From Ignavibacteriota bacterium (GTDB lineage: Bacteria; Bacteroidota; Ignavibacteria; UBA10030; UBA6906), in assembly GCA_003152875.1 (NCBI GenBank), contig PMBF01000116.1:1-33349 (forward strand): a stretch of DNA of 33,349 nucleotides. The letters are read 5' to 3'. The stretch's first letter is position 1. Each line of letters opens with the position of its first letter. This document shows positions 1 to 11,261 of this stretch, one piece after another. Under the pieces are notes generated by a model. It made no database searches and was not told the origin of the DNA. It saw nothing but the letters and a program-made list of their open reading frames with translations. The position numbers were made by a program, and so were the translations under genes.

Positions 1-180
1 CCCTCTCTGTCGGTTCGCTTGCCCGGGTGGGCACGGGTGTCACCGTTAGTGGGGCGGGGCTGCGATTTCCCCGGCACCTTCCCCTTCACGGGTTCCAACG
101 GAACCACTTCCCCTCCTAAAAACGGAACAAACCCTCAAACCGTTCCTGGGGCGATCCCGGTGCGGAGGCGTTTTCTGAGG

Positions 181-2511
<2,331 letters not shown>

Positions 2512-2582
2512 GACAGGAATCCTTTGCTGGCTGAATGGGACTGTGTGGTCGGACCGTTTAGTCTGACGTTGTAATCTGATTA

Positions 2583-2652
2583 GTCTGACCGTTTGGTCTG
2601 ACCGTTCGGGACCGTTCGGTCAGATCCCGCTTCGCGGGATCTGACCGTTTGG
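2583..2652. repeat. Intergenic cluster of 13-bp GTCTGACCGTTYG repeats including an inverted copy
   Basis: Tandem copies GTCTGACCGTTTG (2583-2595) and GTCTGACCGTTCG (2596-2608), then GGGACCGTTCGG (2608-2619), an inverted copy (CGGTCAGA, 2617-2624) and TCTGACCGTTTGG (2640-2652). A degenerate copy GTCGGACCGTTTA lies at 2548-2560. Confidence 0.8.
2617..2647. repeat. Perfect 14-bp inverted repeat with 3-nt loop
   Basis: CGGTCAGATCCCGC-TTC-GCGGGATCTGACCG. No adjacent T-tract, so it is not a canonical intrinsic terminator. Confidence 0.85.
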
Positions 2653-2701
2653 CCTGACCTCGACGTCTGGATGCCGCTCATGCTCAAGCGGGGGGCAGGA
2701 A

Positions 2702-5524
2702 TTACCCCGCTCCCCTGACCCACCCGGTTCCGCAGATGCTTCGAAACGAGCAGCCCGGGCAGCAGCCAGACAGATCTTCTGGCGCGGCATAAGGACGCCC
2801 GGGGTCAAACAACCCCGCGAGTACGCCAGACAGTGTGCGGGTGATTTTGTCCCACTGTTCGCCGCGCGCCGGACCGGCATCAAACAAAGGGAGTTCAGGA
2901 TGCATGGGCCGGGCTGAGTGACCGAGCAGCACATACATCGGATCGATCCCGCCAATCGCCTCCCCGGTCGATGAGCCGAGCATGATGAGATACAGGGGAA
3001 GCTGGAACGAGCGGATGGAGGACGCCCATGTCGAGCTGTCTTCGGGGTCCACCTTGCCGACATTGATCCGGTATCGCTTCTCATCCCCGCCGGTTTTGTA
3101 ATCGATGATCACCGTCCGATCCCCGCGGCGTTCGACCCGGTCGGCCTGGCCGGTAAAGCGCCTGCCGCCGAACTGGCCGGAGAGGGGCACTTCCAAACCC
3201 ACAAGCGTCACCTCATCCCTGGCAAGGACCTCCTGCCGATACCAGGAGAGATATCGCCCGACCTGGGCCTCGATCTGTTCCCTGACCAGGATCTGGGCTA
3301 CCGACACGTCCTCCCCGAAGTGCGCGGCGAAGACCGTGCCAATCGCGCGCTGAAGTTCCGAGGCGGCCGGCTCCTCCGCCTTCAGTCGTCTCCCGCAGCG
3401 GCCGATGTCCAGCGTTTTCAGCACCTCATGCACCAGGGTCCCGATGCCGGCCGCATCCATGTCGGCCTCGACCTGGCGTTTCTCCCTGAGTCCGAGGAGA
3501 CATGCATAATAAAACCTGAGGGGGCACGCCATGTAAGTGTCGAGAGCCGATGCTGTGAGCGTTCTGGATTCGAGCGCCCCGTTCATGGCGGGGGTTTTGG
3601 CAATGGGGTCCGGGCGGTGGTTGGCCAGATTCACATTGAACAATATAGGCGTCACAGAGGCATCGCCGAGCAGTTTTCCTTCACGACGTTCCTTTTCCCA
3701 GAAGAGCCGCTCGATCACCCGGCTCCGCTCTTTTTTCCCGCCCTCCTGATACAGGAGATGCGATTCGGCCGCCCCGCCGAGGAGGACCGCGGAATGATAC
3801 TCGATGAGAGCGGCACGTTCCTCGGGCATCGGGAGGTGTAGTGCAAGCCGCACCGGCGGGGGGAGGAGCGGGTCAATATCGGGTGAGCCCGGCAGAACAT
3901 CATCATTGCAGTCGAGGATGCACACTCGTTCGAACTGCAGATTCCGGGTCTCCAGCAGACCGAGGACCTGCAGTCCCTGCACCGGGGTCCCTGGAAACGG
4001 CACTGACGCTTCGCGCAGCCACCGCAGGGTAATGGTGCAATACGGCGTCAGATCGTCATCGCGGTATGCGGCAAGACGCGATGACGCCAGCAGATTCAAC
4101 TGTTCAAGGAGCGCGACCGCGAATGGCCGGAAGAACTCATGCCGGCGGACGGTACTGCGATCGTCGATGAAGATCAGGATTTCGATCAGGGACCGGGCAA
4201 AGGACCCAAGAGATTGCGCGCCAAGCAGCCGGCGGATGAACGTGTCATGCAGGAGCCTGAGATGCCCGGCCACGCGCGAACTCGTCAGGACCGGTGCCGT
4301 CGTGCGGCCGGCAACCGCATTGAGCAGTATCTCGTCCTGCTCTATCCGCTCGAGTCTTATGAAGGCCGCCCCGGACCCGCTGGCAAGGGCCTCCTCGATT
4401 GCGTGGACGAGGATCCGGGTGGTTTCGGGCTTGCCGTCACACAGGACGTTTTTTGCATACGGGTGAAGCATGAACGCAATGTAATCGGGGCCGTAGACTC
4501 TCCCCCTGTCCATCGACGTGATCATCTGCAGGAGGCTCGAAATGAAGCCGAAGGTCGGTGTTCGCCCGGCCGGATACCCGAGGGAAACGTTGTAGTTCTG
4601 TCCGGGGACAAGCGGGAGGGTCCACTGGGCAACAGGAAAAAGGGCGTCGGCAGACGGAAGGACAACCACCGTCCGTTCGTCCAGAGGCGTCCCCTGCTCC
4701 AGATACTTCTGGAGGACGTGATTCAGGGCAAACACTTCCGCATGTGTCCCCCCGGCCTTGTAGAAGTGAACCGAGGGCCGGGCCATCGCGGGGGGCGGAA
4801 TCGGGGTCGCATCTCCGACCTCCTGCAGCCGGCCGGCAAGGCCGGGACCTTCCTGGTAGATGAACACCGCCTGATCGCATGACCGTAGAAAGCGCACGAG
4901 GACTCTCTCGAGAGGGGCGAACGAGTAGAACCCCGCCACGACGATACGTCCGAACCTCGACAGGTCGATATCAGCAACCCGTTCCGCCACAAAGCCGAGC
5001 CGCATTGCGCGGGTCTGATGCCCGGAAGCTCTGAGCCGCTCATAGAATGCCTCGAACAATCCGGACAGACGTTCGGCATTGGGCAGCTGCGAGAGGGGAA
5101 GCGCAGCGCGAAGGCCCTCCGGCGAGACCTCGTGCATGCTGAGCTCTTCCAGCGCGTCGTACAGGCGGAGCCCGAGGGGAAGGAAAGCGTCAAGCCGGTT
5201 GAACTTTTCCCCCCCGATCCGGTCCGTCATGGACAGGTGAAGATCATACAGGAGGCCGACCGCATCGAGAGGCGTCGCCTCCGTTTGGACAGGCCCGTCA
5301 AGCGTTCCGTACACATAATCGGTCAGCGATTCGAATGAAAAGATGCGCGGCGGTATACAGGCCGAGCCGTGTCTTCCAGCCAGCTCTTTCCTGAGAAAGT
5401 GTGCGGGTCGCTTTCCCTGGAACACCACGGCGGAGGACGAATAGTCATGGACGGCCGGCTCCAGGAAACGGAGGGCTGTCCGCACCAGGTGTTCGGTAGC
5501 CGGGATGACGACGGTTGTGCTCAT
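2702..5524 (-). CDS. AddB-like PD-(D/E)XK nuclease subunit of a helicase-nuclease
   Basis: 940 aa. C-terminal nuclease motif 'FTGQADRVERRGDRTVIIDYKTGG', 'IGTLVHEVLKTL', and a terminal Cys cluster 'CCPGCSFRSICG' typical of AddB Fe-S nuclease domains. ATGA overlap with the upstream helicase gene. Confidence 0.85.
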   Translation of the reverse strand: MSTTVVIPATEHLVRTALRFLEPAVHDYSSSAVVFQGKRPAHFLRKELAGRHGSACIPPRIFSFESLTDYVYGTLDGPVQTEATPLDAVGLLYDLHLSMTDRIGGEKFNRLDAFLPLGLRLYDALEELSMHEVSPEGLRAALPLSQLPNAERLSGLFEAFYERLRASGHQTRAMRLGFVAERVADIDLSRFGRIVVAGFYSFAPLERVLVRFLRSCDQAVFIYQEGPGLAGRLQEVGDATPIPPPAMARPSVHFYKAGGTHAEVFALNHVLQKYLEQGTPLDERTVVVLPSADALFPVAQWTLPLVPGQNYNVSLGYPAGRTPTFGFISSLLQMITSMDRGRVYGPDYIAFMLHPYAKNVLCDGKPETTRILVHAIEEALASGSGAAFIRLERIEQDEILLNAVAGRTTAPVLTSSRVAGHLRLLHDTFIRRLLGAQSLGSFARSLIEILIFIDDRSTVRRHEFFRPFAVALLEQLNLLASSRLAAYRDDDLTPYCTITLRWLREASVPFPGTPVQGLQVLGLLETRNLQFERVCILDCNDDVLPGSPDIDPLLPPPVRLALHLPMPEERAALIEYHSAVLLGGAAESHLLYQEGGKKERSRVIERLFWEKERREGKLLGDASVTPILFNVNLANHRPDPIAKTPAMNGALESRTLTASALDTYMACPLRFYYACLLGLREKRQVEADMDAAGIGTLVHEVLKTLDIGRCGRRLKAEEPAASELQRAIGTVFAAHFGEDVSVAQILVREQIEAQVGRYLSWYRQEVLARDEVTLVGLEVPLSGQFGGRRFTGQADRVERRGDRTVIIDYKTGGDEKRYRINVGKVDPEDSSTWASSIRSFQLPLYLIMLGSSTGEAIGGIDPMYVLLGHSARPMHPELPLFDAGPARGEQWDKITRTLSGVLAGLFDPGRPYAAPEDLSGCCPGCSFRSICGTGWVRGAG

Positions 5525-8500
5525 GAGCGCACCGGCGGTTCAGGATTGATGAAGGAGAGACGTCCGCCGTCGATGTATGCTATCGCCCCTCTGACGGGGC
5601 AGCCGGGGAAGATGTCCCGCAGGATAGCGATGTAGTTGCGGATCTGTTCCCTGTACACCTCTTCCCCACCCTCTCCGCCTGTCTTGAAATCGATCACCGT
5701 CACCTCGGAGGGGTCAATGACAAGCCGGTCCATCCTGTACAGGGCGCCCGAACGGCTCAGGAATTCCTGTTCGGTCCTGACCGTCCTCCCTTCGCGCGGG
5801 ATGAACAGGAGGCGGATCTCCTCAAGGGAGAGGAAAGACAGCAACCGTTCCCTGATGAGCTCCCGCGATTCGATCTCAGAAGGTGCAGAGGAGGACAGGA
5901 CCGACTCGACTGCCGCTGCCGTGTCTCCTTCCAGGAATTCCAGCCGTGCCAGGGCGGTGTGATAGTAGTCTCCGCGCTGCGTCTCAAGGTACCCAATGCG
6001 CCGGGCGTCCCCCGGCCGCGCCGGTGTTCGCAGCGTGTGAGACACAGGGCGGATGGCTCCAGTCGCCGCATCGGTCGTCCTCCTCCCGGGGGCCGGACGA
6101 GCATTCCCGCCCTCCTGGCCGGGAAACAGCATGGACGGGAAACCTCCCTTGCCGTCATCAACGCACACGACATAGAGCTCCTCTTCGGCCCGGGTCAAGG
6201 CCACATACAACCTGTTCAGTTCATCCGCCCTGCATAGTTCCAGCTCGCGCGTGTACTCTGCCTCGAGCTCCGGCGCATTGCCCGATCCCCCTTTGGTGAT
6301 ATGCCAGAGCTCCAGGCCTTCGGGCTCCTCATGGAAAACCATCGGAGAGGGTCGTTTTTCCGCGTCGTAGAGCAGGGTGATCACCACCGGGAATTGAAGC
6401 CCTTTCGCCTTGTGGACGGTCATAACGGTCACGGCTTCCGGGTTCTGCTGCCGTTCAATGCTCCACATCTCCTTGTCACTCTCGTCATCCGTGTACACGA
6501 GGAACTCCTTCAGACTGTTGTTCCCGAGCGCCTCGAACTCCTTCACAACTTCCAGGAACCTGATCAGCCCGCTCTGTTCGTCCTCAGCCAGCCTCAGCAG
6601 ATCGAACGTCTTGAATACCTCGCAGACCACATCGTAGAGCGGGAGATAGCCGACGGCGGAGAACAGGCTTTCGAAGCATCTGTCCCACACAGCCGGGAAC
6701 TGCTCGCGGAAGCGTCCATACAGCGGATGGCGGCCGGCCGGCCCGGTCCGCTGCCAGCGCTCCAGAATGAGCCCTCGCATGACTGCGGAATCGAGGCCGG
6801 GGAACTCGGCTGAACAGAAGGCGCCAAAGAGATCACCCAGGATGAAGGTCGCGAACGCCAGCTCGTCGACCGGAGACTCGAGGAACGAGAGCAGGGCCAG
6901 TAGTTCGGCAGTGGTCTTTCTCGTTCGAATATCGAGGCTGCTGTGGGACAGGAAGGAGATCCGCGCACCATTCAGCCAGGTGCTGATCTCCAGGACAGCC
7001 TGGTTCGATGGGGTCAGGACGGCGATGTCGCCGCGCCGGAAGCCTCGGTGAAGGGCATCGTCGATCAGACCGGTCAGAGCGGCGGCTTCGGGGCGCTCGG
7101 GAGTATTCGGGAGATGCAGCACCTCGACATACCCTGCGCCGCGGCGGGTGTCGGCAGGCTCCTGGATGTAGTCATGGAGGCCGCTCAGGGGTGCGTACCG
7201 GGCATAGCTGGTTGCCGCCACCCGGTTTTGAAAGACTTCTCTTAAGAACCTGACGATGGCCTCGCCGCTCCGGTAATTCCGGTCCAGGCTGGAAGCGATG
7301 ACGGGACTCCCGATGATCGTTTCACGGCCGTCATACAGATTCCGCATGATCCGCCAATCAGCGCCGCGGAACCCATAGATCGATTGTTTTGTATCCCCCA
7401 CGGCGAAAAGAGACCCTCCCTCCGCGAGGGCGTTCTCAACGAGCACGCGCAATGCGGCCCACTGCACGGGGGACGTGTCCTGAAATTCATCGATGAGGTA
7501 ATGTGCAATCCGTTCGCCAAGGACAATCATCACCTGGGGGACCGTACCGGAAGCGAGGAATTCCACCAGCATCCGGTTGACATCGTCGATGGCGATTGCT
7601 CCCTTCCGCCGCTTCGCCTCCTCGATTGCCGATGACACGGTGCGGAGCGCAATGGTAAAGGGCCTGTAAAACAGCGCAGCGTCGAGCACCGCCAGGCGCT
7701 GCCTGGAGCTGTTGAAACGGCCCAGGAGCTCCAGGAACTCATGTTCACGCCCGGCAAGCTCGGCCCTTCCCGCCGCGGTCTTTGGGGTGTTGACCACGGC
7801 GCCCTTTTCTTTTCTCCCCAGCAAAACTCTCCATTCCTCGCCGGCGGCGGCGGCAAGATCGTCCGCGAGGCGGCTGTTCATGGTCAGCGTTGTGGCCGAA
7901 ACGGCCTCCTGCAGCCCGCGGCCGGCCGACCGGAGCTTCTCGAGCTCCCCAGGGAGCTCCCACGACCGGTCTTTCGAGGAAAGGCTTGCGGTCTTTGAGG
8001 CGAGTGTCCGCAGGATCTCCGTGACCCTGGAAATCATGCGCGCGTACGGATCCCACGGAAAGGTTCTTCCGCTCTCAACCTGATCGGTCAGCAGTCTGAC
8101 GACCTGCCGCAGTTCCGCCATCCGCGTCTCGTCGGCTGCCGCCCCACGGGCGTAGACATCAAACGCGTATGCGATCAACGGCTTCTGGTCCATGACGATC
8201 TCGAATTCGGGCTGGAATCCGAACTCGAGGGCGGTGGCTTTGAACACACGCGTCATGAAGCTGTCGATGGTTCTGACCTGGAAATCGCCGTATCTGTCCA
8301 GAATGGTTCCGACCATTTCTCCTGCGCGACGGCTCAGGGCGGCCGCATCGAGCGAAACGAGTGTCCCGGCCTCTGAGGCCGCACTTGCGAGGGGGTCGAG
8401 AGCAATCTCCTTGAGCAACTTCAGGACCCGTTGCTTCATCTCCGCGGCGGCGGCATTGGTGAACGTAACAGCGAGGATATTCTTCAGGTCGTTTCTGGGA

Positions 8501-8631
8501 ACCGCGGGGGAAAGCAGCAGCTGGATCAGCCGCATTGCAAGGGTATGAGTCTTCCCGGCGCCGGCCGAAGCGGAGACAATCATTGCCGACGGGCGGGGAA
8601 GATCCGTGTCGCGTGGAAGAGCAGATGCCAT
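5521..8631 (-). CDS. AddA-like UvrD-family helicase with C-terminal PD-(D/E)XK nuclease domain
   Basis: Walker A 'SASAGAGKTHTLAMRLIQLLL', 'HYLIDEFQDTSPVQW', 'AVGDTKQSIYGFRGAD', 'VMTVHKAKGLQFPVVI', 'RLYVALTRAEEELYVV', and C-terminal 'VTVIDFKTGGEGGEEVYREQIRNY'. The provided ORF runs to 8841; an ATG at 8631 (MASALPRDTD...) just before Walker A is the more plausible start. Confidence 0.88.
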   Translation of the reverse strand: MASALPRDTDLPRPSAMIVSASAGAGKTHTLAMRLIQLLLSPAVPRNDLKNILAVTFTNAAAAEMKQRVLKLLKEIALDPLASAASEAGTLVSLDAAALSRRAGEMVGTILDRYGDFQVRTIDSFMTRVFKATALEFGFQPEFEIVMDQKPLIAYAFDVYARGAAADETRMAELRQVVRLLTDQVESGRTFPWDPYARMISRVTEILRTLASKTASLSSKDRSWELPGELEKLRSAGRGLQEAVSATTLTMNSRLADDLAAAAGEEWRVLLGRKEKGAVVNTPKTAAGRAELAGREHEFLELLGRFNSSRQRLAVLDAALFYRPFTIALRTVSSAIEEAKRRKGAIAIDDVNRMLVEFLASGTVPQVMIVLGERIAHYLIDEFQDTSPVQWAALRVLVENALAEGGSLFAVGDTKQSIYGFRGADWRIMRNLYDGRETIIGSPVIASSLDRNYRSGEAIVRFLREVFQNRVAATSYARYAPLSGLHDYIQEPADTRRGAGYVEVLHLPNTPERPEAAALTGLIDDALHRGFRRGDIAVLTPSNQAVLEISTWLNGARISFLSHSSLDIRTRKTTAELLALLSFLESPVDELAFATFILGDLFGAFCSAEFPGLDSAVMRGLILERWQRTGPAGRHPLYGRFREQFPAVWDRCFESLFSAVGYLPLYDVVCEVFKTFDLLRLAEDEQSGLIRFLEVVKEFEALGNNSLKEFLVYTDDESDKEMWSIERQQNPEAVTVMTVHKAKGLQFPVVITLLYDAEKRPSPMVFHEEPEGLELWHITKGGSGNAPELEAEYTRELELCRADELNRLYVALTRAEEELYVVCVDDGKGGFPSMLFPGQEGGNARPAPGRRTTDAATGAIRPVSHTLRTPARPGDARRIGYLETQRGDYYHTALARLEFLEGDTAAAVESVLSSSAPSEIESRELIRERLLSFLSLEEIRLLFIPREGRTVRTEQEFLSRSGALYRMDRLVIDPSEVTVIDFKTGGEGGEEVYREQIRNYIAILRDIFPGCPVRGAIAYIDGGRLSFINPEPPVRS

Positions 8632-8723
8632 AAATCCCGGTCGATGATATGCTGCCTCAGGCGCAGCCTCAACGAGGAAGGTACTAAAAACCGGCCTGGG
8701 AAAAAACAGAGGCGGCCGCGGAG

Positions 8724-9515
8724 CTACTGCGGGGGATTCCACCCCTTTCGGTTCCACTGAATCAGTTCTATCGTCACGTTGCCGAGCAGTACTGTGAGTT
8801 TTCCCTTGATCGGAACCCCGGCTTCGTCGTCGGAGAACCACCCTTTGAAGTCTCCCGTCATTCCGAAGATCCCTTCGACCGAGGTGTTTCCTTCAACCTT
8901 CACCACCCGGACCGGAGCATCGAGGGCATCGATGGACTCCGTTGAATGGTCCCCCGTAAAGCGAAACGATGTCTGACCGAGTTTTCCGTAGAGGATCGTG
9001 GGAACCTCGACCGTCGTATCCGCCTGGATGAATCGGCGGGGGAAGTAGCCTATGCAGAGCCCGTCCACAAACTCTGATGAGGGGAGCGCAAGAGTATCCT
9101 TCGCTGTCCGCGAATCGGGCTGCGCCGCAGGGTCCTTCAGGTAGATCTCTTCGACGATCACCCGCTTGTTCGGCAGGTCGTACCTGTAGTCCAGTCCCCA
9201 CCACCTGTCTTTCCTTTTCTCAAGCGAGAGCGACCCGTGCGATAGGAAGAGAGAGTCCATCCAGGAGTAGTGGACAGAATGGAGATCCACGAACGGAAGG
9301 CCTGCGTAGGAATCTATATACGCCACCGTTTTCCTGTCCGGGAGGGACTTCAGGCGGATGGTTCCGAGCTTGAACATAGTCCAGCTCACCTCATAGACCA
9401 GATCCTCGCCCTCCTGGTAGATGGCAGGGACCGGCGCGGGGGCCGCAAGGTGAAGGAAGGAAAACCCGATGGCGGCGAGGCCCGCGAGAACGACAATCGT
9501 TCGCATGCGTCTCAT
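8724..9515 (-). CDS. DUF3108-like secreted protein
   Basis: 263 aa with N-terminal signal-like hydrophobic segment. 'YQEGEDLVYEVSWTMFKLGTIRLK' and 'VKVEGNTSVEGIFGMTGDFKGWFSDDEAGVPIKGK' resemble DUF3108 proteins. Confidence 0.75.
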   Translation of the reverse strand: MRRMRTIVVLAGLAAIGFSFLHLAAPAPVPAIYQEGEDLVYEVSWTMFKLGTIRLKSLPDRKTVAYIDSYAGLPFVDLHSVHYSWMDSLFLSHGSLSLEKRKDRWWGLDYRYDLPNKRVIVEEIYLKDPAAQPDSRTAKDTLALPSSEFVDGLCIGYFPRRFIQADTTVEVPTILYGKLGQTSFRFTGDHSTESIDALDAPVRVVKVEGNTSVEGIFGMTGDFKGWFSDDEAGVPIKGKLTVLLGNVTIELIQWNRKGWNPPQ

Positions 9516-9564
9516 GAAGGGGTGAGTTCAATCCGGGAAGACAGCCAGGGGAAAATACGTCAAC

Positions 9565-9624
9565 GCCGGGTGAGATTCAACCAGAAGGGGAAATGCCGGG
9601 TGAGATGCAGCTAGAAGGGGAAAT
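9565..9624. repeat. 30-bp tandem duplication (2 copies, 3 mismatches) spanning the stop codon of the polyferredoxin gene
   Basis: GCCGGGTGAGATTCAACCAGAAGGGGAAAT (9565-9594) and GCCGGGTGAGATGCAGCTAGAAGGGGAAAT (9595-9624). Confidence 0.9.
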
Positions 9625-11197
9625 CCTCGGCAGGTGCGGTGGGCTGGATGACCGGTTTCTGCTCGGGTTTCTTCGCGCGGGCATGGACTCGGTTCGACTC
9701 GACGAAGATCGCCCGGAACGGACGGGTCGGGCACGCGTGCTCGCACGCTCCGCACCCAACGCAGAAGTCCGAACGGACTTCAGGAATCACCAGTTTGTTC
9801 TTGAACGGGACCATGCTGACGGCCTTGGTGGGACAGTGCTCCGAGCAGGCCCCGCAGTCCGTCCCTTCGGTATTGACGATGCAGTTGTCCTTGACGAACT
9901 TCGCGACCCCGAGCTGCGTCAGCTTTTTCTCCTCCTGCTCCATCGGCAGGATCGCTCCGCTCGGACAGACCTGAAGGCACAAGGTGCAGTCGTAATTGCA
10001 GTATGCAACGTCGTAGGCCATGCGCGGCTGGAAAATGCCGCCGATGCCATACTCGAGAAATGATGGCTGGAGCACCCTGGCCGGGCAAACGCTCACGCAG
10101 AGATGACAGGCCGTGCAGGTGGCGGTGAAATGATCAAGTCCCCTGGAGCCGGGCGGGCTGACAGCAAGTGCGGACCCGGTCGGAACGGTTGTCGCTTTGG
10201 TGCTCACGATCTTTTTTCCCACCCCGGGCACCACCCCAAGGACCATCAACGACCCGGCCGCCTGCTGCACAAAGCGCCTGCGCCCCCGGCTCACATTCTC
10301 GCCTCCCCTCTCGCGCCGCTTATGCCAGGGGGTGCGGAAGAACATGTCGTCGCGCGGACAGATTTCGAAACAATTAAAGCAGCCGACGCACCGGTCAAAA
10401 TCCACGGTCATTGCCTTCCGGTCGATGCATCCTGCCTTACACACCCGCTCGCACAGGCCGCATCCCTTGCAGTCCCCCTGGTTGATCGCGACCTTGAAGA
10501 GGGCAAACCGGGACATGAGGCCGAGTACGGCCCCTACCGGACAGATCGTATTGCACCAGAGCCTTCCCCGGGTAAATGAAAACCCGGCGACCACCCCGAG
10601 AATCAGAAGGGCGCCGGCGATCGCAAACCATCCGGGGCGGTACTGCTCAACGGGGTTCACGGTGTAGATATGCAGCAGTTGGAGGGCGAAGGCAAGGACG
10701 TTGTTGGCTCCGATCACAAGCGGACGGCCGAGGGATGCCAGGATTCTCCCGGTGTTGCTGAAGGGATCAAGCAGGGTCGCCGCCATCGTCGAGCCCGCCG
10801 CACATGCCACGATGGTCAGGGCAAGCAGCCCGTAGCGGACCCTGTCATGGCGGGACTGCCGGCGCTGGTACTGTTTCCGCCGGATCTTCCTGGAAAGATA
10901 CGTGAAGAAATCCTGCAGGGTTCCCAGAGGACAGATCGTCGAGCAGTAAACCCGGCCGAACAGCAGTGTGAGGAGGAGGACCGCGATGAATCCCGTTGCC
11001 GCCAGGCAGGCAAGATTGACGAACTTCAACAGGGAAGGGAGGAACTGCAGGTAGGTCACGCCCGTCATGAACGCGGGAGGTACGAATCCCGAAAAGTCAA
11101 GAAACAGCAGGGCGGTCAGGCCGAAGAAGACCAGAGACACTGCAACCCGCCCCCGCTTCAAACTCTTCACCACACCCCCTGCTGAGACATTTCTCAT
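9611..11197 (-). CDS. Membrane polyferredoxin: NapH-like integral membrane ferredoxin fused to a NapG-like 4Fe-4S protein with internal twin-arginine motif
   Basis: NapH-type Cx3CP motifs 'VYCSTICPLG' and 'LWCNTICPVG', multiple CxxCxxC-type 4Fe-4S motifs, and internal 'SRGRRRFVQQAAGSLMVLG' followed by further 4Fe-4S clusters. The ORF was called to 11395; ATG at 11197 (MRNVSAGG...) is the likely start. Confidence 0.82.
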   Translation of the reverse strand: MRNVSAGGVVKSLKRGRVAVSLVFFGLTALLFLDFSGFVPPAFMTGVTYLQFLPSLLKFVNLACLAATGFIAVLLLTLLFGRVYCSTICPLGTLQDFFTYLSRKIRRKQYQRRQSRHDRVRYGLLALTIVACAAGSTMAATLLDPFSNTGRILASLGRPLVIGANNVLAFALQLLHIYTVNPVEQYRPGWFAIAGALLILGVVAGFSFTRGRLWCNTICPVGAVLGLMSRFALFKVAINQGDCKGCGLCERVCKAGCIDRKAMTVDFDRCVGCFNCFEICPRDDMFFRTPWHKRRERGGENVSRGRRRFVQQAAGSLMVLGVVPGVGKKIVSTKATTVPTGSALAVSPPGSRGLDHFTATCTACHLCVSVCPARVLQPSFLEYGIGGIFQPRMAYDVAYCNYDCTLCLQVCPSGAILPMEQEEKKLTQLGVAKFVKDNCIVNTEGTDCGACSEHCPTKAVSMVPFKNKLVIPEVRSDFCVGCGACEHACPTRPFRAIFVESNRVHARAKKPEQKPVIQPTAPAEDFPF

Positions 11198-11261
11198 GAT
11201 GGCTGGATGCATGCAACTCCGCGGAGCCCCCTGTCGGGAAGCACGCGGAGTCTTTCGCCGG

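Noticed and set aside
1-180. Short ORF 19-393(+) and left-edge sequence
   Set aside because: Mostly antisense to tex and without motifs; the first 180 bp give no supportable feature.
11216-11251. Inverted repeat ACTCCGCG...CGCGGAGT between DUF362 and polyferredoxin genes
   Set aside because: 8-bp arms with a 20-nt loop in GC-rich sequence are likely by chance; no T-tract or other support.
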